Source of the DNA: Coemansia sp. RSA 922
Lineage: Eukaryota > Kickxellomycota > Kickxellomycetes > Kickxellales > Kickxellaceae
Reading direction: 5' to 3'
Assembly: GCA_027577415.1 (NCBI GenBank)
Contig: JANBQS010000037.1
Coordinates: forward strand, 1-49,146
Length of the DNA stretch: 49,146 nt
Shown: positions 1-13,800 of the stretch, one piece after another
Numbering within the stretch: position 1 is the stretch's first letter
How the letters are laid out: every line of letters starts with the position of its first letter
Notes under the pieces: model-generated
What the model saw: only the letters and a program-made list of their open reading frames with translations
Told to the model about the DNA's origin: nothing
The model's database searches: none
Program-made: the position numbers and the translations under genes

Positions 1-131
1 GCATTATTCTTCTTCCGACTATCGATTTCATTATTTTGCATCATACATAGTAGCATTATTGCATTGTTCATTATTATATTTGACTGCGAATTAAAGGCGA
101 CAATAGCAAACAGTAGTAGCCAGCCACAGAT

Positions 132-575
132 ATGAGGGCTTTCACATTGTGCGGAATCCTATTGGGGATGCTAGCGCTGGCGCAGGGCATATTCTACATC
201 CCTGCAACGACAATTGACAACACAGAGTCGTTCTATAGCGCGGCTAGCCAGGGATGGGGAGCATTGCGCAATGAGGTCGATGGACAGATTAGCAAATACC
301 ATGCAGACAAGAACTATGGCGTGTATGTTTTAATTACTTCGATCTACGGACAGGCAGTGCCGACAGCGTATGACGACGGGTACTTGCATTCGCTGATGAG
401 TGAGTTGCAGCACCTGGGTGCAAAGACGTGGGATGACGAAGAGATCGAGTCTATCTCGTCGACATACCAGATGGCGCACCAAACGTGGTTGGCGATTAAT
501 GCGGCGCCGCGGACATTAAGACTGAGCACTGTGGGCTTAGTACTAACACTAGTCGCCATCGTCTTTTTAGGATGA
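132..575 (+). CDS. Small secreted, probably GPI-anchored surface protein
   Basis: The 147-residue product has a signal peptide (about residues 1-19) and a hydrophobic C-terminus (about 128-147) preceded by N123-A-A, a plausible GPI omega site. The mature part of about 100 residues is mostly helical-looking, with no cysteine and no Ser-rich stalk. Around residues 60-95 (hydrophobic run, then VPTAYDD, then a helix) it resembles the protein at 16554-17198, so the two are probably paralogues flanking the dynein gene. The ATG is the first in the leader, and AATAAATAAAT about 35 bp after the stop is a good polyadenylation signal. I do not recognise a named domain. A cell-wall or plasma-membrane surface role is inference from the topology. 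Confidence 0.75.
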   Translation: MRAFTLCGILLGMLALAQGIFYIPATTIDNTESFYSAASQGWGALRNEVDGQISKYHADKNYGVYVLITSIYGQAVPTAYDDGYLHSLMSELQHLGAKTWDDEEIESISSTYQMAHQTWLAINAAPRTLRLSTVGLVLTLVAIVFLG

Positions 576-903
576 GGACCAGGGTGTCGATCCTTGTTCC
601 TTTGTGCTCAAATAAATAAATCTTTGTGAGTGGTATGTTGACAATCGAACCAGTTCGCGTCAAGAAAGTCCACTTTTGTTGGTAAAGTAGTCCGAGTGAA
701 AAAAGGGGGATCGCCAAAACAGCACATCCGACTTTTTTTTCTTGCTCGTCTTGAAAGGAGGAGCGGCCTTAAAAGGGGCATGAGGTTCGCGGAACTGTCG
801 CCAGGCTCATTTCTTCTTGTATCCTTTTTTTCTCGCTCGCCTTTTTTTTTTTTTTTAATCCTCCTTACTTTAGCGCCTCCTCCTAATACCTCTCCTTTCT
901 ACA
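576..903. other. Intergenic: 3' UTR and pyrimidine-rich promoter
   Basis: This gap holds a poly(A)-type AATAAATAAAT near 611. A CTTAAAAGG motif near 765 is a possible weak TATA equivalent for the gene at 904. A long C/T tract at about 820-900 is typical of fungal promoters and leaders. No coding signal is visible. Confidence 0.5.
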
Positions 904-1527
904 ATGAAGTTCGCTGCCGTTGTCCTTGCCCTCGCTGCTGCCGTCTCGGCTCAGGCACCTCCTCCTAACCTCGAGGCGATTATGGCTGCTATGCCCAATG
1001 ACCTTGTTGCTGCTATGTCGTACTTCCCAGCGACGTTCATCCAGGGTATCTTTAACGGTTCCCCGATGCCCACGGACGTCGCTGCGCTGTTTGCTCTGGC
1101 TCCTGCAATCCCCACTGCCGACCGTCCCAAGCTGGAGTCGCAGTACCTGCAGTTCCTCGCTCAGGTTGCCCCTCTGCTGCCTACTCCCACCAAGCCCACC
1201 GTGGCATCTTCGCCTTCGTCGTCGCCCAAGCCCACCTCGGGTTCGTCCTCTCCTTCGTCGTCGCCTTCGTCCGTACCCTCGAGCTCTCACTCTGGCTCTC
1301 ACTCTGGCTCGAGCTCGGGCTCATCCAAGGCTGGACAGTCGTCGGACTCGGAGAAGAAGACCGACTCGTCTGACTCCAACAAGAGCTCTGACAGCCACTC
1401 TGGTGACGATATCTCCGAGTCTGACTCTTCCTCGGACTCTGGCTCATCGTCCAAGAACAACGGCGCTGCCAAGGTCGCTGCCTCGCTTGTTGCCCTTGTG
1501 GCTGTTGCCGCTGGTGCCATGTTCTAA
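904..1527 (+). CDS. Ser-rich GPI-anchored cell-surface protein
   Basis: The 207-residue product has a clear signal peptide (1-17, ending AVSAQA), a mature domain at about 19-98 without cysteines, and a Ser/Pro/Asp/Gly-rich low-complexity stalk (about 100-184). It ends in N185-N186-G187-A-A followed by a hydrophobic tail, a classical GPI-attachment layout. Such stalks are heavily O-mannosylated in fungi and lift the N-domain off the wall. The mature domain may be distantly related to the neighbouring proteins at 132 and 16554 (hydrophobic stretch, I/V-P-T-A, then a helix), but this is weak by eye. The leader is strongly pyrimidine-rich and the coding region prefers C/G-ending codons, suggesting good expression. 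Molecular function unknown. Confidence 0.85.
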   Translation: MKFAAVVLALAAAVSAQAPPPNLEAIMAAMPNDLVAAMSYFPATFIQGIFNGSPMPTDVAALFALAPAIPTADRPKLESQYLQFLAQVAPLLPTPTKPTVASSPSSSPKPTSGSSSPSSSPSSVPSSSHSGSHSGSSSGSSKAGQSSDSEKKTDSSDSNKSSDSHSGDDISESDSSSDSGSSSKNNGAAKVAASLVALVAVAAGAMF

Positions 1528-1870
1528 ATAGCATCTAGTCTTTTTATTTTTCTATTAAGGCCCACTTGGTACCATTGTTGTCAATTTAGTTCTTTACTTA
1601 TCATCAATGGTCTCGGAACGTATGCAAGTCAGGCCACTTCTGCATTTCCACACCCCAAAACGTAAACAAACTCGTTGAGCCGCATAGATGATGAGCTGAG
1701 CTGAGTTGAGCTGAACTGAACAGTACCTGGCGTTGATCGTTTTTTTTATGAGGCTTAAAAGGAATGCTAGAGGCGCTAGTTTAAATCTTACTTTTCTTTA
1801 CACTCTTGTTTTCTCTATTCACATCAAAAAGAAAAAACATTCGTCTGTTTATTATTAAATTCTTCAAAAG
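1528..1870. other. Intergenic before dynein gene
   Basis: The 343 bp contain a short GAGCTGA/GAACTGA tandem near 1690-1725. A GGCTTAAAAGGAA motif near 1752 resembles the CTTAAAAGG upstream of the gene at 904. An A/T-rich leader follows. No gene is visible. Confidence 0.4.
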
Positions 1871-4800
1871 ATGGACGATTTGGACGGCTCATCGTCGACT
1901 GGCGATATTGAGCGTACTGGGACTCCAGCAACAGCGGCTGTATACTGCGATCCAAACATTGTCAAGCGGTACCTACTGAGCCTCGTGCCCGTGCTTCTCG
2001 GCGGTAGCGGCGGTGATTCGGAGGAGGATGAGGAGGCCGAGTTTGATGCAGTCAAGGCCATTTTTTCGTTCCCCGATTCGAGCGCCAAGTGCAAGGCCTT
2101 TGCCAACGATCCGGCTATGCCCGTGTTGTACGTGATCAAGGAGACCGAGCTAGCCGAGGCTACGGAGGCTGCTGCATCAGAGTACGCGTTTCCCACTGCT
2201 ACGTATGTTCTGGCTAGCGAGTTGTCGTGGAAGCCCTCGCATGCTGGCAGCATTGCGCTGATCAAGCGCGGTCCTACTTTGGATCCAACTGTCCAGCTCT
2301 CGCGCCAGATCCAGGTCATGAACTTGCCCGGCCCTGCGTCGTCGGCCTCGGTGACGTCTGCTGTTGCCGATGGCGATAGTGTCAAGGACAGTTCTTCTAT
2401 GGCTGGTATGACGGCTAGTGCGAACCCGTACGAGGCGCTACACGCGTATGTGCGGTTTGCCGTGTCGCCCTACTTTAACGCCTATGTGTCTGCCAAGGAG
2501 CTGGTGGAGCAGCAGCAGCAACAGGCGGCAGGAGGCGATATCGACAACAAGGATGCGTCGCAGGCGCAAGTGCAGCTGGCGCAGCAGCAGGGTATTCCGA
2601 TGGCCAGGAAGAAGCTGGCAGAGCTGGAGCTGTCTCTCTTGCACTTGCAGCAGAACATGGATATTCCAGACACGTCGCTGAACATCCACCCAGTGATTAT
2701 GCGTGCGGTTGGCGAGTGTCGCCGCCGCGGAGTGCGCCCCTCTGTCGAAGTAATGGACGCTGCACTGTTGTCCGACTCGGGTTTCCTCAACCAGCTTCAG
2801 GGTGACGTCAACGGGTGGATCAAGGAGATCCAAAAGGTGACCAAGCTGGATCGCGACCCGGGGTCGGGGACTACTAGCCAGGAGATCAACTTTTGGCTGT
2901 CGATGGAGCGGGCTCTGGACCGCATCGAAGACCAGCTGGCCAGCGACGAGATTGTGCTGACGATGGATGTGCTCAAGGCGGCCAAGCGCTTCCACGCCAC
3001 GGTGTCTTTCCGCACCGACACGGGTCTCAAGGAGGCCGGAGAGCGGGTGCAGCGGTACAACGTTTTGATGAAGGATTTCCCTATCAACGAGCTGCTGGCT
3101 GCTACGGATATTGGACGGATCAGCATGGCAGTTGAGCTGATCTTTGCGCACTTTATCAAAAAGCTCAAGCTCACTCCGTACCCCATCGTCCGCGCCCTGC
3201 CCCTGGCCGAGGCCATCTCGCGCGATCTTCACGAGCAGCTGGCCAAAGTGCTGGGCCATGTGCGGTTGATGCACATGGACTATGTCGACTTTGACCGCTT
3301 GGTGCGTGAGACGCAGGGCGCCCTGGAGATGTGGGAGTCGCAGGCAAAGGAGTTTTCCAACTTGGCACGCGAGCTCACTCGCAAGCGCAGCGAAAAGTTC
3401 ATTCCGATCAAGGTCCGCGCTGCTCATGCTCCGCTACAAGAGCGGCTCCGCTTTGTGCACCAGTTCCGGCAGCAGCACGAGCAGCTGCAGCAGACGATCG
3501 TGCGCGTCATGACCCAGGGCGGCGGCTCTGCCGACTCGTCGGCCATTGACGAGATTAGGCTGGCGTATGACATTGTGCGGATCGTCGATGTTTTGGACGT
3601 GACTCCCGACGGCACCAATGTGTGGGAGCATAGCGAGACCGCCTACAACGAGCGAGTGGCGCGGGTCGAGAACCAGATCATCGCCCGGCTGAGGGACCGT
3701 CTGGCGACAGCGCGCAATGCGTCAGAGATGTTCCGAGTGTTCTCAAAGTTCAACGCTCTGTTTGTGCGGCCCAAGATCCGCGGGGCGATCCAGGAGTACC
3801 AGACGCAGCTCATCAACTCGGTCAAGGACGATATCAGGCGCCTGCACGATACGTTTAAGCGCAGCTACAGGCGCTCCGAGGCCTCGATGATGTCGCAGCT
3901 ACGCGACTTGCCGCCAGTGTCGGGCGCCATCGTGTGGATTAGGCAGATCGAGCGGCAGCTGGACATGTACATGCGACGCGTCGAAGATGTGCTTGGTCGC
4001 GGCTGGGAGCTGTACGCCGAGGGCCAAAGACTGCAGGCCGACTCTGCCAGTTTCCGGCGCAAGCTGGATACCAGACCGCTGTTCGACGCGTGGTACAACG
4101 ACATTAGCCGACGCGATCTGACAGTGGGTGGACGCGTGTTCCTGGTGACGCGTCACAGGGCCACTGGCAACGCGTTCCAGCTGGGCATAAGCTTTGACGC
4201 GCAGCTGATTACGCTGTTCAAGGAGGTGCGCGAGCTCTTGTGGCTTGGATTCCAAGTGCCTCACACGCTGGTGACTATGGCGAGGGACGGCAAGCGCGTG
4301 TACCCGTATGCGGTGAGCCTTATGGAGACGACCAAGATCTACCGCCAGGCCTCGCACCGCCTGCAGCAGCACCCTGAGGTTCTGGCTCTGGCAGCCGGGT
4401 ACCGCAGCGACGTCATGTTGTGCGTGCGCAAGGGCATGGGTCTCAAGTGGCAGTACTTTGTGACGTCATCGGCGGGCACTGGCGACTCGCACGAGAGCAA
4501 CCGCAATGCCACTTTTGTGCGCGAGTTTTCGGGCGTCGTGTCGCTGTTCCAGGAGAAAGTCGAGGCGCTGATTGCACTCAACGACGAGATTAACGCTGCC
4601 GTGCGTGAGCTGTCGTCGTGCCCCTATGCACAGGACAACTTCACTGCGATTCTCGACCGCATCCAGGCGCTCATCGATAGGCTCAACCTCGACAACTACG
4701 CTAACCTTGAGCAGTGGGTCGGAGAGCTCGATGGCAGGCTGGAGCAAGTGCTGACTATGCGCCTGTCGCGCGCTATCCATGCCTGGGTCGCCGAGTTTGA

Positions 4801-7800
4801 CCGCGCACCACCGGCAGTGGGTGACGACAGCGACACTGCTGATGCGCTGCTGGCTAATAGCAGCGGTCCATCGCGCAAGCACCATCGCAATCAGGCGCCT
4901 GCCTCGTCAAGCACTAAGGATGTAGATGCTGACGATGAAGTCACGCCGCAGATTCGCACTCTGGTGCATGAGCTGCGTATCCGGAACCAGGTCATGTACT
5001 TGGACCCGCCGCTGGAGAACGCGCGCGCATCGTGGATCCAGCAGCTGCACGCGTGGCTGGCTGCCATCTGCCAGCAGCGGCGCCCTCAAGCTGCGCGCTA
5101 CGAATTAGTCGCCAATGCTGATGCCGATGACCTCGAGTACGACAACTTGGTGCTCGAGTACGATCCTGGCCACCGTGTCACTAGTGCCACTACTGTCGGT
5201 AACCGGTCACTCGTGTCATCTTCGTACAAGGACTTGCTCTCCCGGCTGCCCAGCAACAGCTTGTTTGAGGCGTACCGTTCGATCGAGGCTCGTACTACTC
5301 AGGCTGCGTCGTATGTGGCGATCTGGCTGCAGTACCAGGCGCTGTGGGATCTACAGTCAGACTATGTTCTGCAGTTTTTGGGCGACGACTTGACCAGATG
5401 GCAGGCGATGCTGTTGGAGATCAAGCGGGCGCGGTCGACTTTTGACAACTCCGAGACTGCCAAGTACATTGGCGCGCACTGTATTGTCGACTACGAGCAG
5501 GTGCAGGCCAAGGTCAACGCAAAGTACGACAACTGGCAGCGCGAGATTCTGAACCGCTTTGGCTCGCGGCTTGGCTCGGCGATGCGCGATACATGCCAGG
5601 CCATTGCCTCGGCCAGGCACGAGCTGGAGACGCACTCGGCCGAGTCGAGCACTACGAGCGAGGTGGTGACGTTCATTACGTTTGTGCAGGAGCTGAAGCG
5701 CAAGTGCCCTGGGTGGCAGCGCGACGTCGAGGACGTGTTCCGCGGCGGCCAGCGCGTGCTGGAGAAGCAGCGGTTCCAGTTCCCCACTGACTGGATGTAT
5801 CTGGACCAAGTCGAGGGCGAGTGGAGCGCCTTTAACGAGATCCTCAAGCGCAAGACCAGCGTCATCCAAGAGCAGCTGCCCAGCCTTCAGATGAAGATCA
5901 TCGCCGAGGACCGTGCTGTCGACTCGCGTATCGCCTCGCTGTGTGCTGACTGGGAGCGATCCAAGCCCGTGCAGGGGTCGCTGCGCCCCGACGTGGCGAC
6001 GAATACGCTTGGCGTGTTCCACCAGCGTATCACGCGTACCCTCGAGGAGTGCGAGCTGGTCTGTCGTGCCAAAGAGGCCCTGGATATGGACTCTGTGCGC
6101 GACGAGCGTCTGACGCCGGTGCTTGAGGAGGTCGCCGACCTGCGCGCCGTGTGGGCCGCGCTGGCTGCCATCTGGCGCGAGGTCGACGAGCTGCGCGACA
6201 CGCCCTGGGCGAGCGTCGTCGTGCGCAAGGTCCGCCAGCAGCTCGACCGGCAGCTCACCGAGTCGAAGCAGCTGCCAAACCGTATGCGCCAGTACGCCGC
6301 GTTCGAGTACATGCAAAAGACCCTGCGCGCGTTGCTCAAGGCCAACACTGTCGTCGCCGACCTTAAGTCAGATGCGCTGCGCGACCGCCATTGGCGCCAG
6401 CTGTTCAAGGCGCTGCGCCTGCCGGCCTCGGCTAGCGTGTCTGAGCTCACCTTGGGCGCTGTGTGGGACTTTGATATAGTGCGCAACGAGTCGCTTATCC
6501 GCGAGGTTATTGTCGTTGCGCAGGGCGAGATGGCGCTCGAGGAGTTCCTGGGCCAGATCCGCGAGACCTGGACCGGCTATGTTCTGGAGCTTATCCCCTA
6601 CCAGGGCAAGTGCCGGCTGATCAAGGGCTGGGACGACGTGTTTGCAAAGTGCTCGGAGCAGAGCAGCGCACTGGCGGCTATGAAGGCCTCGCCCTACTAC
6701 AAGGTGTTTGAGGAGGAGGCTGGCGCGTGGGAGGACAAGCTTAACCGCATCCACTTGCTCTTTGACGTGTGGGTCGACGTGCAGCGGCAGTGGGTGTACC
6801 TCGAGGGCATATTCTCGGGCTCTGCTGATATCAAGCACATGTTGCCCGTGGAGTCTTCGCGCTTCCAAAACATCAACACCGAGTTCCTCGCCGCCATGAA
6901 GAAGGTCTACAAGAGCCCCTTTGTCTTGGACGTGCTCAACCTGCCCAACATCCAGCGCAGCCTCGAGCGACTAGCTGACCTGCTGGGCAAGATCCAAAAG
7001 GCGCTTGGCGAGTACCTGGAGCGCGAGCGGTCGTCGTTCCCGCGCTTCTACTTTGTCGGTGACGAAGACTTGCTGGAGATCATCGGTAACGCCAAGGACG
7101 TGCCGAGGATCCAGAAGCACTTGCGCAAGATGTTTGCTGGCCTGGCCTTTATTCAGCTCAGCGACGACAATGCTTTGGTCACTGGTATGTCTAGTCGCGA
7201 GGGCGAGCACATTGCCTTCCGCCAGCCTGTGGACCTCAAGCAGTTCCCCAAGATCAACGACTGGCTGGCGGCGATTGAGCGCGAGATGCGCTTGACTTTG
7301 GCTACTTTGCTGGGCAGGGCTATTGCTCAGCTCGAGGCCATTCAGTCGTCTGGGCTGGATGGCGCCCGCTTCCGCTCGTGGGTAGCTGAGATGCCCGCTC
7401 AGCTGGTGGTTCTGGCCAAGCAGGCAGTCTGGACGCGGCGAGTCGAAGTAGCGCTGCAGCAGCAGCAGAGGGGCGGCTCGGCTCTGGCGGCAGTTCTGTC
7501 GGACGTCGAGGGCGAGCTGCAAGTGCTGGCCGACGCAGTCCTCGAAGACCTGGGCGCGTTGGATCGTAAGAAGAGCGAGCATCTGATTACTGAGCTTGTG
7601 CACCAGCGCGACGTTGTGCGGGTTTTGATCGAGGCACACGTTACCAGCGACCAGGACTTTGCGTGGCTGTCTCAGATGCGGTTCTGCTACAACCCGGATA
7701 CGTCTGACGACCTGCTTGGATGCCTGATAGTGCGTATGGCTGATGCTCAGTTCCGCTATGGTTTCGAGTACCTGGGCGTGCAGGAGCGACTGGTGCAGAC

Positions 7801-10800
7801 GCCGCTGACTGACCGATGCTATCTGACGCTGACGCAGGCACTGGAGCGCCGCCTGGGCGGGTCGCCATTCGGCCCCGCTGGTACCGGCAAGACCGAGTCC
7901 GTCAAGGCGCTGGCTACGCAGCTGGGCAGGTTTGCGCTGGTGTTCTGCTGTGACGAGAACTTTGACTTCCAGGCAATGGGCCGTATTTTTGTCGGCCTGT
8001 GCCAAGTCGGCGCGTGGGGCGTGTTTGACGAGTTCAATCGTCTCGATGAGCGTATTCTGTCGGCCGTGTCGCAGCAAATCCAGACTATCCAGCTGGGACT
8101 GCGCCGGGCCTACGAGTCGCCTACTGTGGCGGCGGTGACTGAGATTGAGCTGTTGGACCACAAGGTGCGGCTGAACTTGGATACTGGCATTTTCATCACG
8201 ATGAACCCTGGGTATGCGGGTCGTTCGAATTTGCCAGACAACTTGAAGAAGCTGTTCCGCTCATTTGCCATGACCAAGCCTGACCGCGATCTGATCGCCC
8301 AGGTCATGTTGTACTCGCAAGGGTTCCGCCAGGCCGAGCTGCTGGCAAGTAAGGTTGTGCCCTTGTTTAACCTGTGTGCTGAGCAGCTGTCGCAGCAGCC
8401 GCACTACGACTTTGGCTTGCGCGCGCTGAAGAGCGTGCTGGTGTCTGCTGGTAATCTCAAGCGCGACCGACTGCTGCAGCATGGCAACGAAGCGGTTGAT
8501 TCGAGCTCGGTCGATGAGCAGGGACTAGTCATCCAGAGCATCCGCGAGACGGTGGTGCCCAAGCTTGTTGCGCAGGACATTGAGCTGCTGTCGAGTCTGC
8601 TGGAGGACGTGTTCCCGGGAATCGAGTACCGTGCGGCGAGTATAACCAGGCTGCGCGAGGCGATCTTGGAGGTGTGCCGGCAGCGCAACTGGGTGGCGGG
8701 ATCGCGGTGGATGGACAAAGTGGTGCAGCTGTACCAGATCCAAGCGATCCACCACGGCCTGATGATGGTCGGCTCGTCGGGCAGCGGCAAGACATCCGCA
8801 TGGCAGGTACTCCTTGCCGCTCTCGAGCGCGTGGAAGGCATCGAGGGTGTCAGCTATGTTATCGACCCCAAGTCAGTGTCCAAGGACGACCTGTATGGTA
8901 CGTTGGACCCGACTACGCGCGAGTGGCGTGACGGCTTGTTTACTCACCTGCTGCGCAAGATCATCGACAATGTGAGGGGCGAGAGCGGGCGCCGCCACTG
9001 GATCATCTTTGATGGCGATGTTGACCCGGAGTGGGTGGAGAACCTCAATTCGGTGCTGGACGACAACCGACTGCTGACTTTGCCTAACGGCGAGCGCTTG
9101 GCGTTGCCGCCCAACGTGCGTGTCATGTTTGAGGTCGAGACCCTGCGCTACGCGACGCTGGCCACGGTATCGCGATGCGGCATGGTGTGGTTCAGCGACG
9201 ACACTGTGGGCGCTGACATGGCCATGGAGCGGTACCTGCGTACGCTGCGCACTGAGGCGTTGGGCGACGAGGGCGACGAAGGAATGACTACTACCACTGC
9301 CCAGCACTTGGCTGAATCAGCAGGTGACTCGGGAGGCGACCAGTCTCTGAGCCCTGCAATGCAAGTGCAGACGCTGGCAGCGGCAGTCTTGGAGCGCTAC
9401 TTTGCGCAAGACGGTCTAGTAGAGCGTGCATTAGAGTATGCTGGCAGCCTCGAGCACATTATGGAGTTTACTCGGGCACGGGCGCTGGGCACGCTGTTTA
9501 CTCTGTTGGACCGTGCGGTGGTCAACATCGTGGGGCACAATGCACAGTACCCTGACTTCCCGCTGAGCGACGAGACTGTAACGGCGCTGGTAGGGCGTCG
9601 ACTGGCTTTGGCGCTGGTGTGGAGTCTGGCTGGCGATGCCGGGCAGGCAGGCCGTCGTCTTATGTCCGAGTTTGTCGGCGGAGCTGCTGCTGGAGCCATT
9701 GAGCTACCGCCCATGGGCAGCGACGAGACTATCATGGACTATGATGTGGCGGTGCGTGGTGGAGCGGCAGAATGGCAGGCATGGACGAGCCGCGTGCCAC
9801 GCGTCGACGTCGAGTCGCACCGAGTGGTAGAGGCCGGGCTAGTGGTTCCAACTACTGATACGCTGCGGCACGAAGAGGTGCTGTACGCATGGCTGGCGGG
9901 CCACAAGCCGTTGGTTCTGTGCGGACCGCCTGGATCGGGCAAGACCATGACGCTACTCGCGGCACTGCGCAAGCTGCCTGACCTCGAAGTGGCAGGCCTC
10001 AACTTCTCGTCGGCTACTACGCCTGAGCTGGTTTTGAAGACCGTCGAGCAGCACTGCGAGTACCGGCGCACGCCCAACGGCCTGGTACTGGCGCCGACTG
10101 CAATTGGGCGGTGGCTGGTGGTGTTCTGCGACGAGATTAACTTGCCTGCTGAGGACCGGTACGGCACGCAGCGAGTGATCTCATTCTTGCGCGGACTGGT
10201 TGAGCGCGGCGGGTTCTGGCGCAGCGGCGGGTCTAGCCAGCAGCACCAGTGGGTCAAGCTAGAGCGGATCCAGTTCGTCGGAGCTTGTAATCCTCCGACT
10301 GACCCGGGTCGTGTGGCACTGTCGCAGCGGTTCCTGCGCCATGCTCCTGTGGTGCTTGTGGACTACCCTGGCGAGCAGTCGTTGGTGCAGATTTACAGCG
10401 TGCTGGCGCGGGCGGCATTGCGTGTGCAGCCGCATTTGGCTGGATACGCAGAGTCTGTTGCGCAGGCGATGGTCGACGTTTATGTTGCGTCGCAGCGTCG
10501 GTTCACTGCCGACCAGCAAGCGCACTATGTGTACTCGCCGCGTGAGCTGACTCGCTGGGTGCGTGGTATCTACGAGGCGGCTCGGCCGCTGGAGACGCTT
10601 AGTGGCACTGGGCTGGTGCGGCTGTGGGCGCACGAGGGCCTGCGGCTGTTCCAAGACCGGCTGGTCGAGCAGGGCGAAAAGCGCTGGACCGACGATAAGA
10701 TCAACGAAGTGGCTAGACGCCGCTTTATGGGGTCTGGCTCTGCTGGCGACCTGGATGTCGGGCAGGCGCTGCAGCGGCCTATCTTGTTCTCGAACTGGCT

Positions 10801-13800
10801 GACCCGCGAGTACACTGCCGTGGGGCGCGAGGAGCTGCGCGAGCATACCAGGGCCAGGCTGCGGGTGTTCTACGAGGAGGAGCTGGACGTGCCCCTGGTT
10901 CTGTTTGACGATGCGCTGGACCATGCGCTGAGGCTGGACCGGGTGTTCAGGCAGCCGCAGGGCCACGCGCTGCTGATCGGAGTCAGCGGCGGAGGCAAGA
11001 CGACGCTGGCGCGCTTTGTGGCGTGGGTCAACGGGCTGTCGGTCGTGCAGGTCAAGGCGCACGGCGGGTATGGGGCGGCGGACTTTGACGACGACCTGCG
11101 CACGGTGCTGCGTCGTAGCGGGTGCCGGGGCGAGAAAGTGTGTTTCATCGTCGATGAGAGCAACGTCCTGGACAGCGCGCTGGTGGAACGGATGAACACG
11201 CTGCTGGCCAACGCCGAGGTGCCCGGGCTGTTTGAGGGCGACGAGCATGCGGCGCTGATGACGGCGTGTCGCGAGGGCGCGTCTCGCGACGGGCTGATGC
11301 TCGACTCGGGCGAGGAGCTGCACAAGTGGTTTACGCAGCAGGTGGCGCGCAATCTGCATGTGGTGTTTACGATGAACCCGCCGGCCGACGGCAGCGGGGG
11401 GCTTGCGGCGAGGGCGGCGACGAGCCCGGCGCTGTTCAACCGCTGCGTGCTGGACTGGTTCGGCGACTGGTCGGACCAGGCGCTGTTCCAAGTGGCGAGA
11501 GAGCTGACAGCCTCGGTCGACCTGACGCAGCTGGAGTCGGTGGCGGGCGAGCAGGCGGGCAACTACGAGGAGAGGCGCGATGCTGTGGCGCATGCCCTGG
11601 TTGCTGCCCATCAGGCCGTGCGGGGACTCAACTCGCAGCTGCTCAGGCGCCCCGGAGGCGGAGGCAAGTTTGTCGGGCTCTACTGCACGCCTCGGCACTT
11701 CCTCGACCAGCTGCAGCACTTTGTGCGGCTGCATGGCGAGCGACGCGACGCGCTGGAGGACGAGCAAAGGCACGTGAATGTGGGGTTGGAGCGGCTGCAG
11801 TCGACGGTTGCTCAGGTCGAGGAGCTGCGGGTGGCGCTGGCTGCGACTGGCGCTGAGCTGGCCTTCAAGGACCGGCAGGCGACGGATAAGCTGCAGCAGA
11901 TCGTGCGGGACCAGCAGGAGGCCGAGCAGCAGCAGGCGGCGTCGAAGGCGCTGCAGGAGGAGGTGGCAGCGGCGCGCGTGGCCATTGCCGAGCGGCAGCG
12001 CGTGGTGGGGCTGGACTTGGCGCGGGCTGAGCCGGCTGTCGAGGAGGCGCAGCGGGCGGTGTCCAACATCAAGAAGCAGCACCTGTCGGAGGTGCGCGCC
12101 ATGGCCAATCCCCCCAGCGGCGTCAAGCTCGCGCTGGAGGCGGTCTGTGCGCTGCTGGGGCACCGCGCGGCGGACTGGAAGGCGCTGCAGGCGGTGGTGC
12201 GGCGCGACGACTTTATTGCGTCGATTGTGGGGTTTGACACGGACCGCCACGTGACCAAGGCGCTGCGCGCGCACATGCGGCGGACGTTCCTGGACCGGCC
12301 CGAGTTTACGTTCGACGCGGTCAGCCGGGCGTCCAAGGCGTGCGGGCCACTGGTCACGTGGGTTGTGGCGCAGGTGGAGTTTTCCGACATTCTGGAGCGC
12401 GTGGCACCCCTGCGCGCTGAGGTGGCGCAGCTGGAGGCCGACGCGCACGAGTCGGAGGAGCGCGCCTCGGCGCTGGCGGCGACGGTGCTGCGGCTGGAGG
12501 CGGCGCTTGCGGCGTACAAGGCCGAGTACGCGCTGCTGATTGCCGAGACCGAGCGGCTGCGCAACGAAGTGGGGCGCGTCGAGGGCAAAGTGGCGCGGTC
12601 GCAGCGGCTGCTGGCGTCGCTGGGCGGCGAGCGCGGGCGGTGGGACGCGGGGCGGGCGGCGTTTGGCGCGCAGATGGCCACGCTTGTCGGCGACGCGCTG
12701 CTGGGCGCGGCGCTGCTGGCCTACGCCGGGCCGTACGACCAGCCGCGGCGCGCGGCGCTTGTGCGCAGGTGGGGCGGCCACCTGTCGCGCGCTGGCATCG
12801 CCGTGCGGGCCGGGCTGCGGCTGTCGGAGTTCCTGGCGCCGGCCGAGGACCGGTTGGCGTGGCTGGCGTGCGGGCTGCCCGACGACGACCTGGCGGCGGA
12901 GAATGCGGCGATGCTGGCGCGGTTCAACCGGTATCCGCTGGTGGTCGACCCGGCGGGCACGGCCACGCGGTTCCTGCAGGCGCAGCAGCAGGGCCTGGTG
13001 GTGACGTCGTTCCTGGACGCAGCCTTCCTGAAGCACGTCGAGGCGGCGCTGCGCTTCGGCACGGCGGTGCTGGTGACCGACGCCGAGCACCTGGACCCTG
13101 TGCTGAACCCCGTGCTGAACCGCGAGGTGCGGCGCGCTGGCGGGCGCGTGCTGGTGCGGCTCGGCTCGACGGACGTCGACGTGTCGCCGGCGTTCCGGCT
13201 GATCCTGGCGACGCGCGACTCGGGCGCGCCGCTGGCTGCGGACCTTGTGTCGCGCGTGACGCTGGTGAACTTCACGGTGACGCGGGCGTCGCTGCAGGCG
13301 CAGTGCCTGGCGCACGCCATGCGCCACGCGCGGCCGGACGTCGACGAGCGGCGGCGGGGGCTGCTGCGGCTGCAGGGCGAGCTGCGGCTGCGGCTGCGGG
13401 CGCTCGAGTCGCAGCTGCTGCACGCGCTGGCGGCCACGCAGGGGAGCATCCTCGACGACGACGCGGTGGTGGCGACGCTGGAGACGCTGAAGGCCGACGC
13501 GGCCGAGATCGAGCGCCAGGCGGCCGACGCCGACGCGGTCATGCGCGACGTCGACGCTGTGGCGGCTGCGTTCACGCCGCTTGCGCGGGCGTCGGCGGCG
13601 GTGTACTTTGCGCTGGACCGGCTGCCGGCGCTGCACGCGTTCTACCAGTTCTCGCTGCCGTTCTTCGAGCGCATCTTCCACGCGGCCGTTGCGTCGGCGC
13701 CGGCCGAGCTGCCCGAGCCGCAGCGGCTGGCGGCCATGCGGTCGGAGATGTTCCGCCTGGCGTATGCCCGCGCGGCGTCGTCGCTGCACCACGAGCGCCA